Part shown: in pieces, positions 37,127 through 45,434 of the stretch
Layout: every line of letters begins with the position of its first letter
Position numbering within the stretch: position 1 is the first letter of the stretch
Assembly: GCA_910577205.1 (NCBI GenBank)
Contig: CAJTMA010000003.1
Location: forward strand, 42,034-106,033
Direction: 5' to 3'
Length of the DNA stretch: 64,000 nucleotides
Origin: an uncultured Alphaproteobacteria bacterium
GTDB lineage: Bacteria; Pseudomonadota; Alphaproteobacteria; RF32; CAG-239
The notes under the pieces: generated by a model
Seen by the model: only the letters and a program-made list of their open reading frames with translations
Databases searched by the model: none
What the model was told of the DNA's origin: nothing
Made by a program: the position numbers and the translations under genes

Positions 37127-38282
37127 TTTCGTTTGTGGCAATACGGATGCTGCGGTTAGCCGCATCATAGCCAAAGCTTAGGTTGCCGTTGCGCAGTTCT
37201 AAGGCTTTGTTGCCGAATAATTCCTTGCGCCAGCCTTTTAATATGGGATTATGGCGGTCATGGAAAGTGGCAAATTTCTTTAAATCATCATCAGAAGCGA
37301 TTAATTTGGCGACAACGCCGCTTTCAAGGCTGGTTAGTTTCAGCAGAAGTTTCAAAAGCTCGTAAAGTCCGGCGCTTCCCTGCGGGATAGGTTTGTCCTT
37401 GGGAAGTTTTATGTATTGTGCGGGCGGAATAGTCAGGGCGGCGTTAATGACTTCCAGAATCTCTGCGCCAAGCTTTCCCGTGACGATTTCTTTGCGGATG
37501 CTACGGACTTGTGCCAATTCTTCCTGGTTGACCGGGCAGTTGGTGGCTATGTTAACCAGCAAGTCATCTTTGATGATGTTTTGTCTTGGGTAATCCTTGC
37601 GTTGGGCACGCTGTTCGCGCCACGCGGCCAGTTCCCGCAGAATTGTAAGTGTTTTGGGATTGTGGGAACGGTGTTTGATTTTTTGCCAGACATCCATCGG
37701 GTTGACAACATAAGTTTCCGGGTTTTTTAAGATTTCAGCTTCTTCATCCAGCCAGTGCAGGCGGCCGTTGTTTTGCAGCTGTTCTTTGAGGCTGAGGTAA
37801 ACGTTAACCAAATGGGTCACATCGCTCATGGCGTATTTTAGCTGGTTTTTATCCAGCGGGCGCAAAGACCAGTTGGACAATCTGGAAGACTTATCAAGTT
37901 CGATATCGCAGATTTTATTAACCAAGGTTTCATAGCTGACGGTGTCGCCGTAACCACAGACCATAGCGGCTATTTGGGTGTCAAACAACGGTTCGGGAAT
38001 GAAGCCTGTCATTTTGTAAAGAATTTCGATGTCTTGTCTTCCGGAGTGAAAAACTTTGGTAATGTTTGGATTTTTCAACAAAGCAAAAAAAGGCTCAAGG
38101 TCCAGGCCTTCGGCAAGAGGATCAATAATTGCGGCATTATCTACAGAACCGACCTGTATCAGACAAAGTTTGGCGTAATAAGTTTTTTCCCGAAGAAATT
38201 CAAGGTCAACAGTAATGAATTCCTGATTTTGCAGCTGTTGGCAAAAGGCGGACAGTTCGGGAGTTGCAGCAATGACGTTCAT
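37110..38282 (-). CDS. rnd: Ribonuclease D
   Basis: 3'-5' exoribonuclease of tRNA maturation. 390 residues. DEDD exonuclease domain with ITVDLEFLRE (Asp26, Glu28), a second Asp in FHSGRQDIEIL, and YAMSDVTHL. An HRDC domain follows at about 210-290. In some Alphaproteobacteria rnd is next to aspS, as here (divergent). Confidence 0.93.
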   Translation of the reverse strand: MNVIAATPELSAFCQQLQNQEFITVDLEFLREKTYYAKLCLIQVGSVDNAAIIDPLAEGLDLEPFFALLKNPNITKVFHSGRQDIEILYKMTGFIPEPLFDTQIAAMVCGYGDTVSYETLVNKICDIELDKSSRLSNWSLRPLDKNQLKYAMSDVTHLVNVYLSLKEQLQNNGRLHWLDEEAEILKNPETYVVNPMDVWQKIKHRSHNPKTLTILRELAAWREQRAQRKDYPRQNIIKDDLLVNIATNCPVNQEELAQVRSIRKEIVTGKLGAEILEVINAALTIPPAQYIKLPKDKPIPQGSAGLYELLKLLLKLTSLESGVVAKLIASDDDLKKFATFHDRHNPILKGWRKELFGNKALELRNGNLSFGYDAANRSIRIATNETTAEN

Positions 38283-38395
38283 GGATAAGCCTAATTAATT
38301 TGTGTGTTGAGATGCATACAGGCTGTTATTTAATATTTTTTTTATGATTCTTCAACTTAATTTTATATCTTTCAATGAATTTACGCGTTTAAGGC

Positions 38396-38424
38396 TTGCC
38401 AAGCAGGGAATTTGATTCTACAAA
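38396..38424 (+). promoter_or_regulatory. Candidate promoter of aspS
   Basis: TTGCCA (38396-38401), 17-base spacer, TACAAA (38419-38424), 36 bases before the ATG. Confidence 0.45.
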
Positions 38425-38459
38425 TAAGAAGTTTTTTAATTAAACAGAATGAGGTTTTT

Positions 38460-40232
38460 ATGAATCAATATCGGACACATACCTGCGGCGAACTGCGGGA
38501 AGCAGATGTGAATAAGACGGTGACTTTGGCGGGCTGGATTCACCGTAAACGGAATTTGGGCAATCTCTGTTTCGTGGATTTGCGGGATCATTACGGCATT
38601 ACGCAATGTGTGATTGACAGTTCCTCCGATTTGTTTGATAAATTAAATGACATTCGCGTTGAAAGCGTTATCGGCGTAACCGGGCAGGTTTTGCACCGCG
38701 AAAGCGTTAATAAAAATATGCCGACCGGCGATATTGAAATTAAGGTTGATGCGTTGGAAGTTTATTCTCGTGCCGAGGTATTGCCGTTTCAGGTATCTAT
38801 GGAAGATGATGCACCGGAAGAAATTCGCCTGAAATATCGTTTTCTTGATTTGCGTAAAGAGAAAATCCATCAGAATATTATGTTGCGTTCAAAAGTTATT
38901 GCCGCAATGCGTCGGCTGATGGTTGAGCAAGGTTTTACCGAATATCAGACACCGATTTTGACAGCGTCTTCGCCGGAGGGTGCGCGCGACTTTTTGGTGC
39001 CGTCACGCATTAATCCGGGCAAGTTCTATGCTTTGCCGCAAGCGCCGCAGCAGTTTAAGCAATTGCTGATGGTTGCCGGCTTTGACAAGTATTTTCAGAT
39101 TGCGCCATGTTTCCGTGATGAAGATCCGCGTGCTGACCGCTCTCCCGGGGAGTTTTATCAGCTGGATATGGAAATGTCTTTTGCCACGCAGGATGATGTG
39201 TTTAAGGTAATTGAGCATACAATGGGCGGCATTTTTAATGAATTTGCCAATGGCCGCCAAGTTGACCAAGCGCCGTTTATGCGTATTTCGTTCCGCGAGG
39301 CTATGCTGAAATATGGTTCAGACAAGCCGGATTTGCGTAATCCGTTGATTATTCAGGATGCGACAAAGCTGTTTGGAAATTCAGGTTTCGGCGTTTATGA
39401 TTCAAAGGTAGCCGAAGGTGCTCGCGTGCGGGCGATTGTGGTTTCCGGCATTGCCGACAAGCCGCGTTCGTTCTTTGACAAGCTGGATGCTTTTGCTAAA
39501 GAGAATGATATGGGCGGTATGGCTTATATTGCTTTTGCCGAAGGCGGAGCTAAAGGGATTGCCAAATTGCTGAGCACTGAAAAGCTTGAAGAAATCAAAC
39601 AAACGCTTGGCGCTAAAGATGGCGATGCCGTTCTGTTTATGATTGGCAATGGTTTGAAGCTGGATAAATTTGCCGGCAGAACCCGTTTGAAATTGGGCGA
39701 AGATTTAGGAATTAATGAAAAAGACGTGTTCCGTATTTGCTGGGTGGTTGATTTTCCGTTCTATGAAGAAAATGAAGAAACCGGCGCGGTGGAATTTTCG
39801 CATAACCCGTTTTCAATGCCTCAGGGCGGTATGGATGCTTTGCAAAACAAAAATCCGCTGGATATTTTGGCTTTTCAATATGATTTGGTTTGCAATGGCG
39901 TGGAGCTGGCTTCCGGCGGCGTGCGTAACCATGAACCGGAAATTATGTATAAGGCGTTTGAGATAGCTGGATATAACAAAGAATTTGTTGATAACAAATT
40001 TGGCGGCATGATTAATGCGTTTAAATACGGCGCGCCGCCGCACGCAGGCTGTGCACCGGGAATCGACCGCACAGTGATGCTGTTGCTTGATGAGCCAATC
40101 ATCCGTGATGTTATTTTGTTCCCGTTGAACGGCAAAGCGCAAGATTTGATGATGCAGGCACCGAATTTTGTTACGGATAAACAACTGGAAGAACTGCACA
40201 TTCGGGTTGTTCCGGTTGAAGATAAAAAATAG
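38460..40232 (+). CDS. aspS: Aspartyl-tRNA synthetase (possibly non-discriminating)
   Basis: Class II synthetase, 590 residues. Anticodon-binding OB fold at about 1-105 ([20 protein letters not shown]), class II motif 2 ([19 protein letters not shown]), the bacterial GAD insertion at about 290-410, and motif 3 ([13 protein letters not shown]). Start at 38460 after GAGG. Whether it also charges tRNA-Asn depends on GatCAB, not seen here. Confidence 0.96.
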   Translation: MNQYRTHTCGELREADVNKTVTLAGWIHRKRNLGNLCFVDLRDHYGITQCVIDSSSDLFDKLNDIRVESVIGVTGQVLHRESVNKNMPTGDIEIKVDALEVYSRAEVLPFQVSMEDDAPEEIRLKYRFLDLRKEKIHQNIMLRSKVIAAMRRLMVEQGFTEYQTPILTASSPEGARDFLVPSRINPGKFYALPQAPQQFKQLLMVAGFDKYFQIAPCFRDEDPRADRSPGEFYQLDMEMSFATQDDVFKVIEHTMGGIFNEFANGRQVDQAPFMRISFREAMLKYGSDKPDLRNPLIIQDATKLFGNSGFGVYDSKVAEGARVRAIVVSGIADKPRSFFDKLDAFAKENDMGGMAYIAFAEGGAKGIAKLLSTEKLEEIKQTLGAKDGDAVLFMIGNGLKLDKFAGRTRLKLGEDLGINEKDVFRICWVVDFPFYEENEETGAVEFSHNPFSMPQGGMDALQNKNPLDILAFQYDLVCNGVELASGGVRNHEPEIMYKAFEIAGYNKEFVDNKFGGMINAFKYGAPPHAGCAPGIDRTVMLLLDEPIIRDVILFPLNGKAQDLMMQAPNFVTDKQLEELHIRVVPVEDKK

Positions 40233-40241
40233 TAATGCGCC

Positions 40242-40268
40242 AGGCTTCCTTGAGAGGAAGCCTTTGCT
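40242..40268 (+). terminator. Hairpin after aspS
   Basis: Perfect stem AGGCTTCCT / AGGAAGCCT with loop TGAG, followed by only a few T. It ends 20 bases before the next gene start, so it may be partial. Confidence 0.6.
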
Positions 40269-40288
40269 GTTTCTAAAGGATGACTAAT

Positions 40289-40957
40289 ATGAAAAAATTT
40301 TTTATTGTTGTATGTGTTTGTGTTTTGTCTGCTTGCAAGTCGGTGGTCTTCAGCGATTTGAATGTGCAAATGCCGAATGCCAACCTTTTGCCGCCGCTGA
40401 ATGCAAAGGTAGATACTGCCAGCGTACGTGACAGTTTTGATGTCAAATATTCGGGAAGCGCGGTAACCTCGTATTACAATACTTCAGATAAATGGGGAAG
40501 CAGCGTTGACCGCATCAGCATGACACGCAAGAGAGATCGCAGTGCCCGGGATATGGTTACTTTATTTACGCGCAATATTGCCAATATTTCACAGCAATAT
40601 GGCGAGCGTAAGGGAACAATTGATTTGCGGGTAACGAACAGCAGCATTTATAATTCCGGATGGTATTTTACTGTTCCTTCGCTTTTGAGTCTGCATACCT
40701 TAAATATCTTGGGTATGCCGTATCAATATAAAAATACGGATTTGGAAATCGAGGTGTCTATTTATGACAAGAAAGGCAATTTGGTGTGGCAGACGACGGT
40801 TGTCGGTCATGGGGAAGAAACGGTTGCCGTTTACTATGGTTATAGCGAGGATGATGCTCAGGCCCTGAGTACGGTTAAGGCGATGAAGAATGCGTTGCAG
40901 CAGGTTAATATGAATATCGCCAATGATTTTCAGGCTATTCAAAAAGCTTTAAAGTAA
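40289..40957 (+). CDS. Hypothetical lipoprotein, 222 aa
   Basis: Signal MKKFFIVVCVCVLSAC with lipobox LSAC at 13-16. The mature part is mainly beta/alpha mixed with SGWYFTVPSLLSLHTLNILG in the middle and a helical C-terminus. No family recognised. AAAGGA lies 9 bases before the ATG at 40289. It lies directly after aspS, possibly by readthrough of the 40242 hairpin. Confidence 0.75.
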   Translation: MKKFFIVVCVCVLSACKSVVFSDLNVQMPNANLLPPLNAKVDTASVRDSFDVKYSGSAVTSYYNTSDKWGSSVDRISMTRKRDRSARDMVTLFTRNIANISQQYGERKGTIDLRVTNSSIYNSGWYFTVPSLLSLHTLNILGMPYQYKNTDLEIEVSIYDKKGNLVWQTTVVGHGEETVAVYYGYSEDDAQALSTVKAMKNALQQVNMNIANDFQAIQKALK

Positions 40958-41021
40958 TTTTGATGTTAAGCTGAGGTATTGGGGCAGTTTAAACTTTTTT
41001 GCACTTGAATGAAAAAATATT

Positions 41022-41050
41022 TTGACATTCATAAAAAAATGGCTTAAATA
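41022..41050 (+). promoter_or_regulatory. Promoter of tRNA-Gln
   Basis: TTGACA (41022-41027), 17-base spacer, TAAATA (41045-41050), 15 bases before the tRNA. Confidence 0.7.
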
Positions 41051-41064
41051 TCACCTCAGTTTAA

Positions 41065-41138
41065 TGCCTCGTCGTCTAACGGTAGGACACGACACTCTGG
41101 ATGTTGGTATCTTGGTTCGAATCCAGGCGAGGCAGCCA
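41065..41138 (+). tRNA. tRNA-Gln (CTG anticodon)
   Basis: Acceptor arms TGCCTCG (41065-41071) and CGAGGCA (41128-41134) pair, with discriminator G and encoded CCA. The anticodon stem CGACA/TGTTG carries loop CTCTGGA, giving anticodon CTG. The T arm CTTGG-TTCGAAT-CCAGG is canonical. The tRNA 3' end is also one arm of the terminator hairpin. Confidence 0.93.
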
Positions 41139-41177
41139 TAAAAAAGAGCACCCTTTAGGGTGTTTTTTTTATGGCTG
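41135..41177 (+). terminator. tRNA-Gln terminator whose stem includes the CCA end
   Basis: The arm GCCATAAAAAAGAGCACCC (41135-41153) pairs with GGGTGTTTTTTTTATGGC (41158-41175) apart from a small internal mismatch. Pairing can extend two more bases into the acceptor stem. The usual GC-plus-T-run part is the inner CACCC/GGGTG. Confidence 0.85.
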
Positions 41178-41435
41178 TCATCTTGGGATGAAAAACAAGA
41201 TTTGGGTTCGGAATCGATCGCAGGCAAGCGCAATTTTAAGCCGCGCGAGGTAAATGGCAGGACGTCGGTTGGCATAGCCGAAGAGCGGTGTTGCAACTCA
41301 AGTGAAAGCGCAAAGTAATCGAGGTGAGGACGTCAATAAGAAGATAACCCAAATCTTATGTTTGGCGGTGAATATTTGCGATTTGGCAGAAATGAGAGAA
41401 TCTTGTTTTAGTTGTTAATAAGTTTCATTTGCTAT

Positions 41436-41495
41436 TGTGTTTTTTGCTTTTTAGATTATTCTACAATTGCCACTTGGGATTAGTGTGTCTATTTT
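41436..41495 (+). promoter_or_regulatory. Conserved upstream element E, copy 2
   Basis: Shares TTGTGTTTT...GCTT, ATTGCCACTTG and the palindrome CACT-tgggatt-AGTG with 2262-2316. TTGCCA (41467-41472) is 17 bases from TATTTT (41490-41495), a plausible promoter. Confidence 0.4.
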
Positions 41496-41512
41496 CTAGG
41501 TGTTTGTTTTGT

Positions 41513-41546
41513 AAGCCACTGGATACATCCAGTGGCTTTTTTGTGT
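41513..41546 (+). terminator. Terminator-like hairpin before the 41578 ORF
   Basis: AAGCCACTGGAT / ATCCAGTGGCTT stem (12 base pairs) and a run of six T. It lies 30 bases upstream of the next ATG and downstream of the candidate promoter, so it may act as an attenuator. Confidence 0.75.
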
Positions 41547-41577
41547 TTAAATTTTAGTTAAATGAAAGGGCCAAAAT

Positions 41578-41943
41578 ATGGTTATGGTTAAGGTAAAATC
41601 TCATATTAGAAATGGAAGTAAAGTAAAATCATATACGAGAAATTCTGGAAATTCGTCAGAATCTCAGAGAGTAATGGGGTGTACAAGTAGAAATGTCGCT
41701 AAAAAGTTTAAGGAATTGGGATATATGACTAAAATTTCTCCCCAAATTTCGACTGGTAATAAATTTGTAGATAAAACAGTTGCTAAAGCTGTTGCAAAAA
41801 CAGCAAATTTTTTTGCTAAAGATCCTAGGTCAAAAGTTGCAATTAAGATTGCAGAAAAAACATATCCGTATGTTGAAAAAGCAGGTGCTAATATTGCCCG
41901 AGCAAAAATAGCCTATGATGAAATATGTGGGAAAAGAAAATAG
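41578..41943 (+). CDS. Small basic hypothetical protein, 121 aa
   Basis: Strongly basic. The N-terminus holds two copies of a K-V-K-S-[HY]-[IT]-R-N motif (KVKSHIRNGS, KVKSYTRNSG), a pattern I have seen at the ends of secreted or phage proteins. The rest is Ala/Lys-rich and helical (FVDKTVAKAVAKTANFFAKD). GAAAGGG precedes the ATG with 7 bases spacing. It is followed by a small membrane protein gene. Function unknown. Confidence 0.6.
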   Translation: MVMVKVKSHIRNGSKVKSYTRNSGNSSESQRVMGCTSRNVAKKFKELGYMTKISPQISTGNKFVDKTVAKAVAKTANFFAKDPRSKVAIKIAEKTYPYVEKAGANIARAKIAYDEICGKRK

Positions 41944-42002
41944 TTGATTGCTTAATTCCAAGTAATTATACTATTTCATTATTGACGAATGAAAAGAGGA
42001 TA

Positions 42003-42437
42003 ATGGTGTTTTATAGATTTAATCAAATTTTGATTTTGAGTGGTTTGTATTATGTTGTTTCCTCTTTTTTTATTCTTGCAAATGGCAATTTAAATAAGGC
42101 GGTTGCCTGTTGTTTTCCGATATTTTTAAGTATAATAATTGCCTTGATGTTTTTTAAGCAGTTTTCGTGGGTAGAAAAATTATCTAAAAAAGTTCCTAAC
42201 ATTGTTTTTTTATTAAAGATATTAGGAGTGTACATCTTTATTTATTTTTTTACTAATATTTCAGGAATAATTTTGAGATATTTGGATGAACGAGGGTTCT
42301 CGCTTGGTCTGTATTCAATTTATGAAGAATGGGGTGAGCCGGTTAACGCCGTTATTGATATTGTGTTCTTTTTTGTGTTGGTCATTGCTCTATTGGTTAT
42401 TCTGATTAAAAATACAGGTAAGGTTAGTGGCAGTTAA
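42003..42437 (+). CDS. Hypothetical membrane protein, 144 aa
   Basis: About four hydrophobic segments (residues about 8-27, 32-51, 68-88, 112-136). AAGAGGATA precedes the ATG at 42003; the frame is open to 41925 but that start lacks a ribosome binding site and overlaps the previous gene. AT-rich relative to neighbours. It probably forms a unit with the 121-residue basic protein. Confidence 0.6.
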   Translation: MVFYRFNQILILSGLYYVVSSFFILANGNLNKAVACCFPIFLSIIIALMFFKQFSWVEKLSKKVPNIVFLLKILGVYIFIYFFTNISGIILRYLDERGFSLGLYSIYEEWGEPVNAVIDIVFFFVLVIALLVILIKNTGKVSGS

Positions 42438-42546
42438 GTGCTTATCCAAAGTTAAGTCTTTTTATTAGCGGTTATATTTTAAACGAAACTTTACTTTGTT
42501 TAAAACAAGGGTTACATTATGCGGCTGGATATAAGAGGTGTGTAAT

Positions 42547-43950
42547 ATGATTAAAGATATGACCGTCGGTTCGCCGCTGAAATTGATTATTGCCTTTGCT
42601 ATTCCGGTGCTTATTGGGAATGTATTTCAGCAGCTTTATAATTTGACGGATATTTTGATTGTCGGACGCTTGTTGGGTGTCGAAGCTTTGGCGGCAGTTG
42701 GTGTTTCCGCGCCGATTTTTATGGTCTTACTGATGATTGCTTTCGGTTTTACTGGTGGATTGACCGTGATTACGGCACAGCGCTTTGGGGCAAAAGACAA
42801 GGCAGGGGTGCGCAGCTCGGTGGTACATAGCTTGCTGTCCAGTACGGTTTTGAGCTTGGTCATGACTGGAATTACCTTGTTCTATTTGCCTCAAATTTTG
42901 CGGGTTATGAATGTGCCTGATAATATTATGGCAAACGCATATAAGTTTTTATATGTGTTATCTTCGGGGTTGGTGTTGGTTGTCAGCTACAATCTGTTGT
43001 CAGGGTTTATCCGCGCCTTGGGGGATAGTAAAACACCATTGTATTTTCTTATTTTTTCGACGGTATTAAATGTTTTGCTTAACTTTGTTTTTATATATTA
43101 TTTGAAGTTAGGCGTTGTCGGTTCTGCAGCCGGAACTTTAACCGCAATGACGGTTTCGGTTGTTTTGTGCGTTATTTATATCGGCCGTAAGTTTCCGATT
43201 TTGCGTTTGCGGCGGTCTGATTGGTATTATAATCCGGCATTTATGCGGGAGCATTTGGCTGTGGCTGTGCCGATGGCTGTTCAATTTTCGGTCATTGCGT
43301 TGGGCTTAATTATTATTCAAGCTGTTTGTAATTCATTTGGTTCGGATGTTATTGCCGCATTTACGTCTGCATTGCGGATAGAACAAGTGGCAACGTCAAC
43401 TTTGGTGGCATTAGGGTTTAGTGTGGCAACTTATACGGCACAAAATTATGGCGCCGGAAAAATCAGCAGAATCCGCCGCGGTGTCGTGCGTACATCTCTG
43501 GTGTCTTTGTCTTTTAGTATATTTATTGCATTTTGGGTTCGCTTTGGCGGAGAAAAAATGGTGGATATTTTTATTAAAGGCGAAAATGAACATATTGTGG
43601 AAGTCGCCAGAGGATATTTGAATATTTCGACGCTGTTTTATTGTTTTCTGGGGCAGATTTTTATCTTCCGTAATGCATTGCAAGGAATAGGGCAATCCGT
43701 CATTCCGATGATTGCCAGTATTGTGGAGTTGGTGATGAGGTCTTTTGCGGCAATTTATTTGGCATCAAGACTGGGATATGCCGGCATCTATTATGCCAGC
43801 CCGATTGCCTGGGTGGGGGCTGCGGTTGTGGTTTCTTTGGGGTATTGTTACAGCGTCAGACAGTTAAAAGATTGTTTGAAAGAAAAACTTCTCCGCTACA
43901 GGGGAGGGCAAAATGGCTTTAATGTGGGGGATGCTGTGCCGGCGGAATGA
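42547..43950 (+). CDS. MATE-family multidrug/sodium antiporter
   Basis: 467 residues, about twelve membrane helices, MATE fold: FAIPVLIGNVFQQLYNLTDI at the start, GRLLGVEALAAVGVSAPIF, and the second half repeat PMAVQFSVIALGLIIIQAVC. Exports drugs or metabolites by Na+ or H+ exchange. I chose the ATG at 42547, with GAGGTG upstream. It stands alone before the tRNA-Thr gene. Confidence 0.92.
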   Translation: MIKDMTVGSPLKLIIAFAIPVLIGNVFQQLYNLTDILIVGRLLGVEALAAVGVSAPIFMVLLMIAFGFTGGLTVITAQRFGAKDKAGVRSSVVHSLLSSTVLSLVMTGITLFYLPQILRVMNVPDNIMANAYKFLYVLSSGLVLVVSYNLLSGFIRALGDSKTPLYFLIFSTVLNVLLNFVFIYYLKLGVVGSAAGTLTAMTVSVVLCVIYIGRKFPILRLRRSDWYYNPAFMREHLAVAVPMAVQFSVIALGLIIIQAVCNSFGSDVIAAFTSALRIEQVATSTLVALGFSVATYTAQNYGAGKISRIRRGVVRTSLVSLSFSIFIAFWVRFGGEKMVDIFIKGENEHIVEVARGYLNISTLFYCFLGQIFIFRNALQGIGQSVIPMIASIVELVMRSFAAIYLASRLGYAGIYYASPIAWVGAAVVVSLGYCYSVRQLKDCLKEKLLRYRGGQNGFNVGDAVPAE

Positions 43951-43975
43951 TTTTTGCAAAGGTATCAATTTTTTA

Positions 43976-44004
43976 TTGACAAGAAGCTGAGCTGATTATA
44001 TAAG
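43976..44004 (+). promoter_or_regulatory. Promoter of tRNA-Thr
   Basis: TTGACA (43976-43981), 17-base spacer, TATAAG (43999-44004), 15 bases before the tRNA. Confidence 0.8.
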
Positions 44005-44019
44005 AGATTTCGTTACGAG

Positions 44020-44095
44020 GCCGACTTAGCTCAGTTGGTAGAGCTACTGATTTGTAATCAGTGGGTCGGGGGTTCAAGTCCCTCAGTCGGCACCA
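44020..44095 (+). tRNA. tRNA-Thr (TGT anticodon)
   Basis: Acceptor GCCGACT / AGTCGGC, anticodon stem ACTGA/TCAGT with loop TTTGTAA (anticodon TGT), canonical T arm with GTTCAAG, discriminator A and encoded CCA. 76 bases. Confidence 0.95.
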
Positions 44096-44130
44096 TAAAA
44101 AAACCGCCTTATTGGCGGTTTTTTTATGGT
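44092..44130 (+). terminator. tRNA-Thr terminator with a perfect 17-bp stem that includes ACCA
   Basis: ACCATAAAAAAACCGCC (44092-44108) and GGCGGTTTTTTTATGGT (44114-44130) are exact reverse complements with a 5-base loop. The left arm begins at the tRNA discriminator and CCA. Confidence 0.9.
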
Positions 44131-44378
44131 ATGAATAACAGGGGACTTGAACCCGAGAGGGCGCGAGGCGATAGAAAATCTCCGGTGGAGATTTTCGTTC
44201 CGAGCGGTGAGAGTTTGTTAATGAGCAAGCAAGCGGCAGCGCGGTGAGCGAATGTTACAAACTGAACTCAGGAAGTCCCTCAGTCGTTTTTTATTATTTG
44301 AACAGAATGTTATTCATATAGGCTGGCGGTTTTTTTATGGTATGAATAACAGGGGACTTGAATCCGAGAGGGCGCGAG
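44114..44378. repeat. Direct repeat of 54 bases, 211 bases apart, after tRNA-Thr
   Basis: Copies at 44114-44167 and 44325-44378 differ at one position. Each begins with the terminator right arm, then GGGGACTTGAAYCC (complement of the T arm), then GAGAGGGCGCGAG. Between them lie a GAAAATCTCC-ggt-GGAGATTTTC hairpin (44174-44196) and AAGTCCCTCAGTCG (44273-44286), an exact copy of the tRNA 3' end (44076-44089). The layout is that of a decayed tRNA-targeted insertion. No gene is supported in 44096-44492. Confidence 0.75.
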
Positions 44379-44492
44379 CGATACTCTTTTACAATTTATT
44401 TCCTGTGTTTATGAAATTGTTTCTCGCGGAAACTTCTTTTTAACTCTCTCGGGGTAAGCTGTTATTTCTAGTTAATACAGGAGATTACTCTG

Positions 44493-45107
44493 ATGAAAAA
44501 ATTTTTGGCATTGTTAGCATTTATTGTTGCGGGAATCGGCGTTTGGGCGGGATACAGCCTTTGGGAAAAACAGCAGAGTTCCGGAGATTATTATGCCGAA
44601 AAGGTGAATTTGGCATTGCGTAATAATGAGCCTCAGGCTGCTTTTGATGCGATTAATCAGGGAATAGACGCTTTCCCGCAGCGTTTGGATTTGCGTTTTG
44701 GCAAGATATATATGTGCCAAATGATTGCAGATTACAAATGCATGAAAGATGAAATTTTGAGAGTGGTTGATTTTGCCGGAAATTCGGGGCAGGCTTGGAT
44801 GTGGTTACAGAATGAGCCTAAAGATACGGCGTTTATGCTGAGTGTTATTCAGAATTATCAGAAAATTTTATGGGATGCCGGGAAAGACGGTGAGATAAAA
44901 GAAATTGCCGATGAGATATTGAACTATTTTCCTGACCATGTGGAAAGCTTAAATATGGCGGCAGTGAGCTATTTGGTGCAGGGTGATTGGGAAAATGCAG
45001 AACCTTATTTGCAAAATGCACGAAAACTAGCACCCGAAGATCAAATCGTGCAGAAAAATTTGCAAAAGCTGCAGGAAATGAAAAGTGCATCCGCAAAGCA
45101 AAAATAA
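44493..45107 (+). CDS. Membrane-anchored TPR-like protein, 204 aa
   Basis: N-terminal anchor (residues 4-23) then a helical repeat domain with TPR-like pairs: LALRNNEPQAAFDAINQGID and MAAVSYLVQGDWENAEPYLQ (NARKLAPEDQIV). Likely periplasmic, involved in protein interaction. GGAGATTACTCTG precedes the ATG. It stands alone. Confidence 0.8.
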   Translation: MKKFLALLAFIVAGIGVWAGYSLWEKQQSSGDYYAEKVNLALRNNEPQAAFDAINQGIDAFPQRLDLRFGKIYMCQMIADYKCMKDEILRVVDFAGNSGQAWMWLQNEPKDTAFMLSVIQNYQKILWDAGKDGEIKEIADEILNYFPDHVESLNMAAVSYLVQGDWENAEPYLQNARKLAPEDQIVQKNLQKLQEMKSASAKQK

Positions 45108-45268
45108 CAAGTTATAGTGTTGAAGCTATTAGTTGCAATCGTAGTTATTCACAAGTTATATTCTTTGGGATGATTGGATTTCTCCCAGTTTGAATAATTA
45201 TAAATTTAATTCGGTAAATTTAGAAAACTTTTAGTTTAAATTAAATTTGTTTATGCTAATTTAGATGC

Positions 45269-45308
45269 GAGGAGATTAGTTGCCTGAGAAAACTAATCTC
45301 CTCTTTTG
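45269..45308 (+). terminator. Rho-independent terminator
   Basis: Perfect 13-base stem GAGGAGATTAGTT / AACTAATCTCCTC, 9-base loop, then TTTTGTT. It lies 160 bases after the TPR-like gene. The rest of 45108-45434 shows only AT-rich sequence and no gene. Confidence 0.8.
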
Positions 45309-45434
45309 TTATTATTACCATATATTAAGGAGTTTGTGATAATAATAAGTGATGCAAATAATTTGATTAATCTGCGAAAGCAGGTTATAAGTGGTCGCAA
45401 GTGTGATTATGAATCATTTTGAGGTTTGAAAATA

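Larger units (their letters stand above)
41178..41577. other. Noncoding region after tRNA-Gln (about 400 bases)
   Basis: No supported gene. A pair of 12-base inverted arms, AAGATTTGGGTT (41197-41208) and AACCCAAATCTT (41346-41357), encloses a segment with tRNA T-arm-like sequence (GGGTTCGGAATC) and motifs CGCGCGAGG and GAGCGGTG that also follow tRNA-Thr. Element E copy 2 and a terminator complete the region. Confidence 0.55.

Noticed and set aside
41051-41296. Minus-strand ORF across tRNA-Gln and its terminator
   Set aside because: It is antisense to the tRNA and hairpin, without coding support.
44035-44247. ORF overlapping tRNA-Thr
   Set aside because: It runs through the tRNA, its terminator and the duplicated segment; there is no ribosome binding site.
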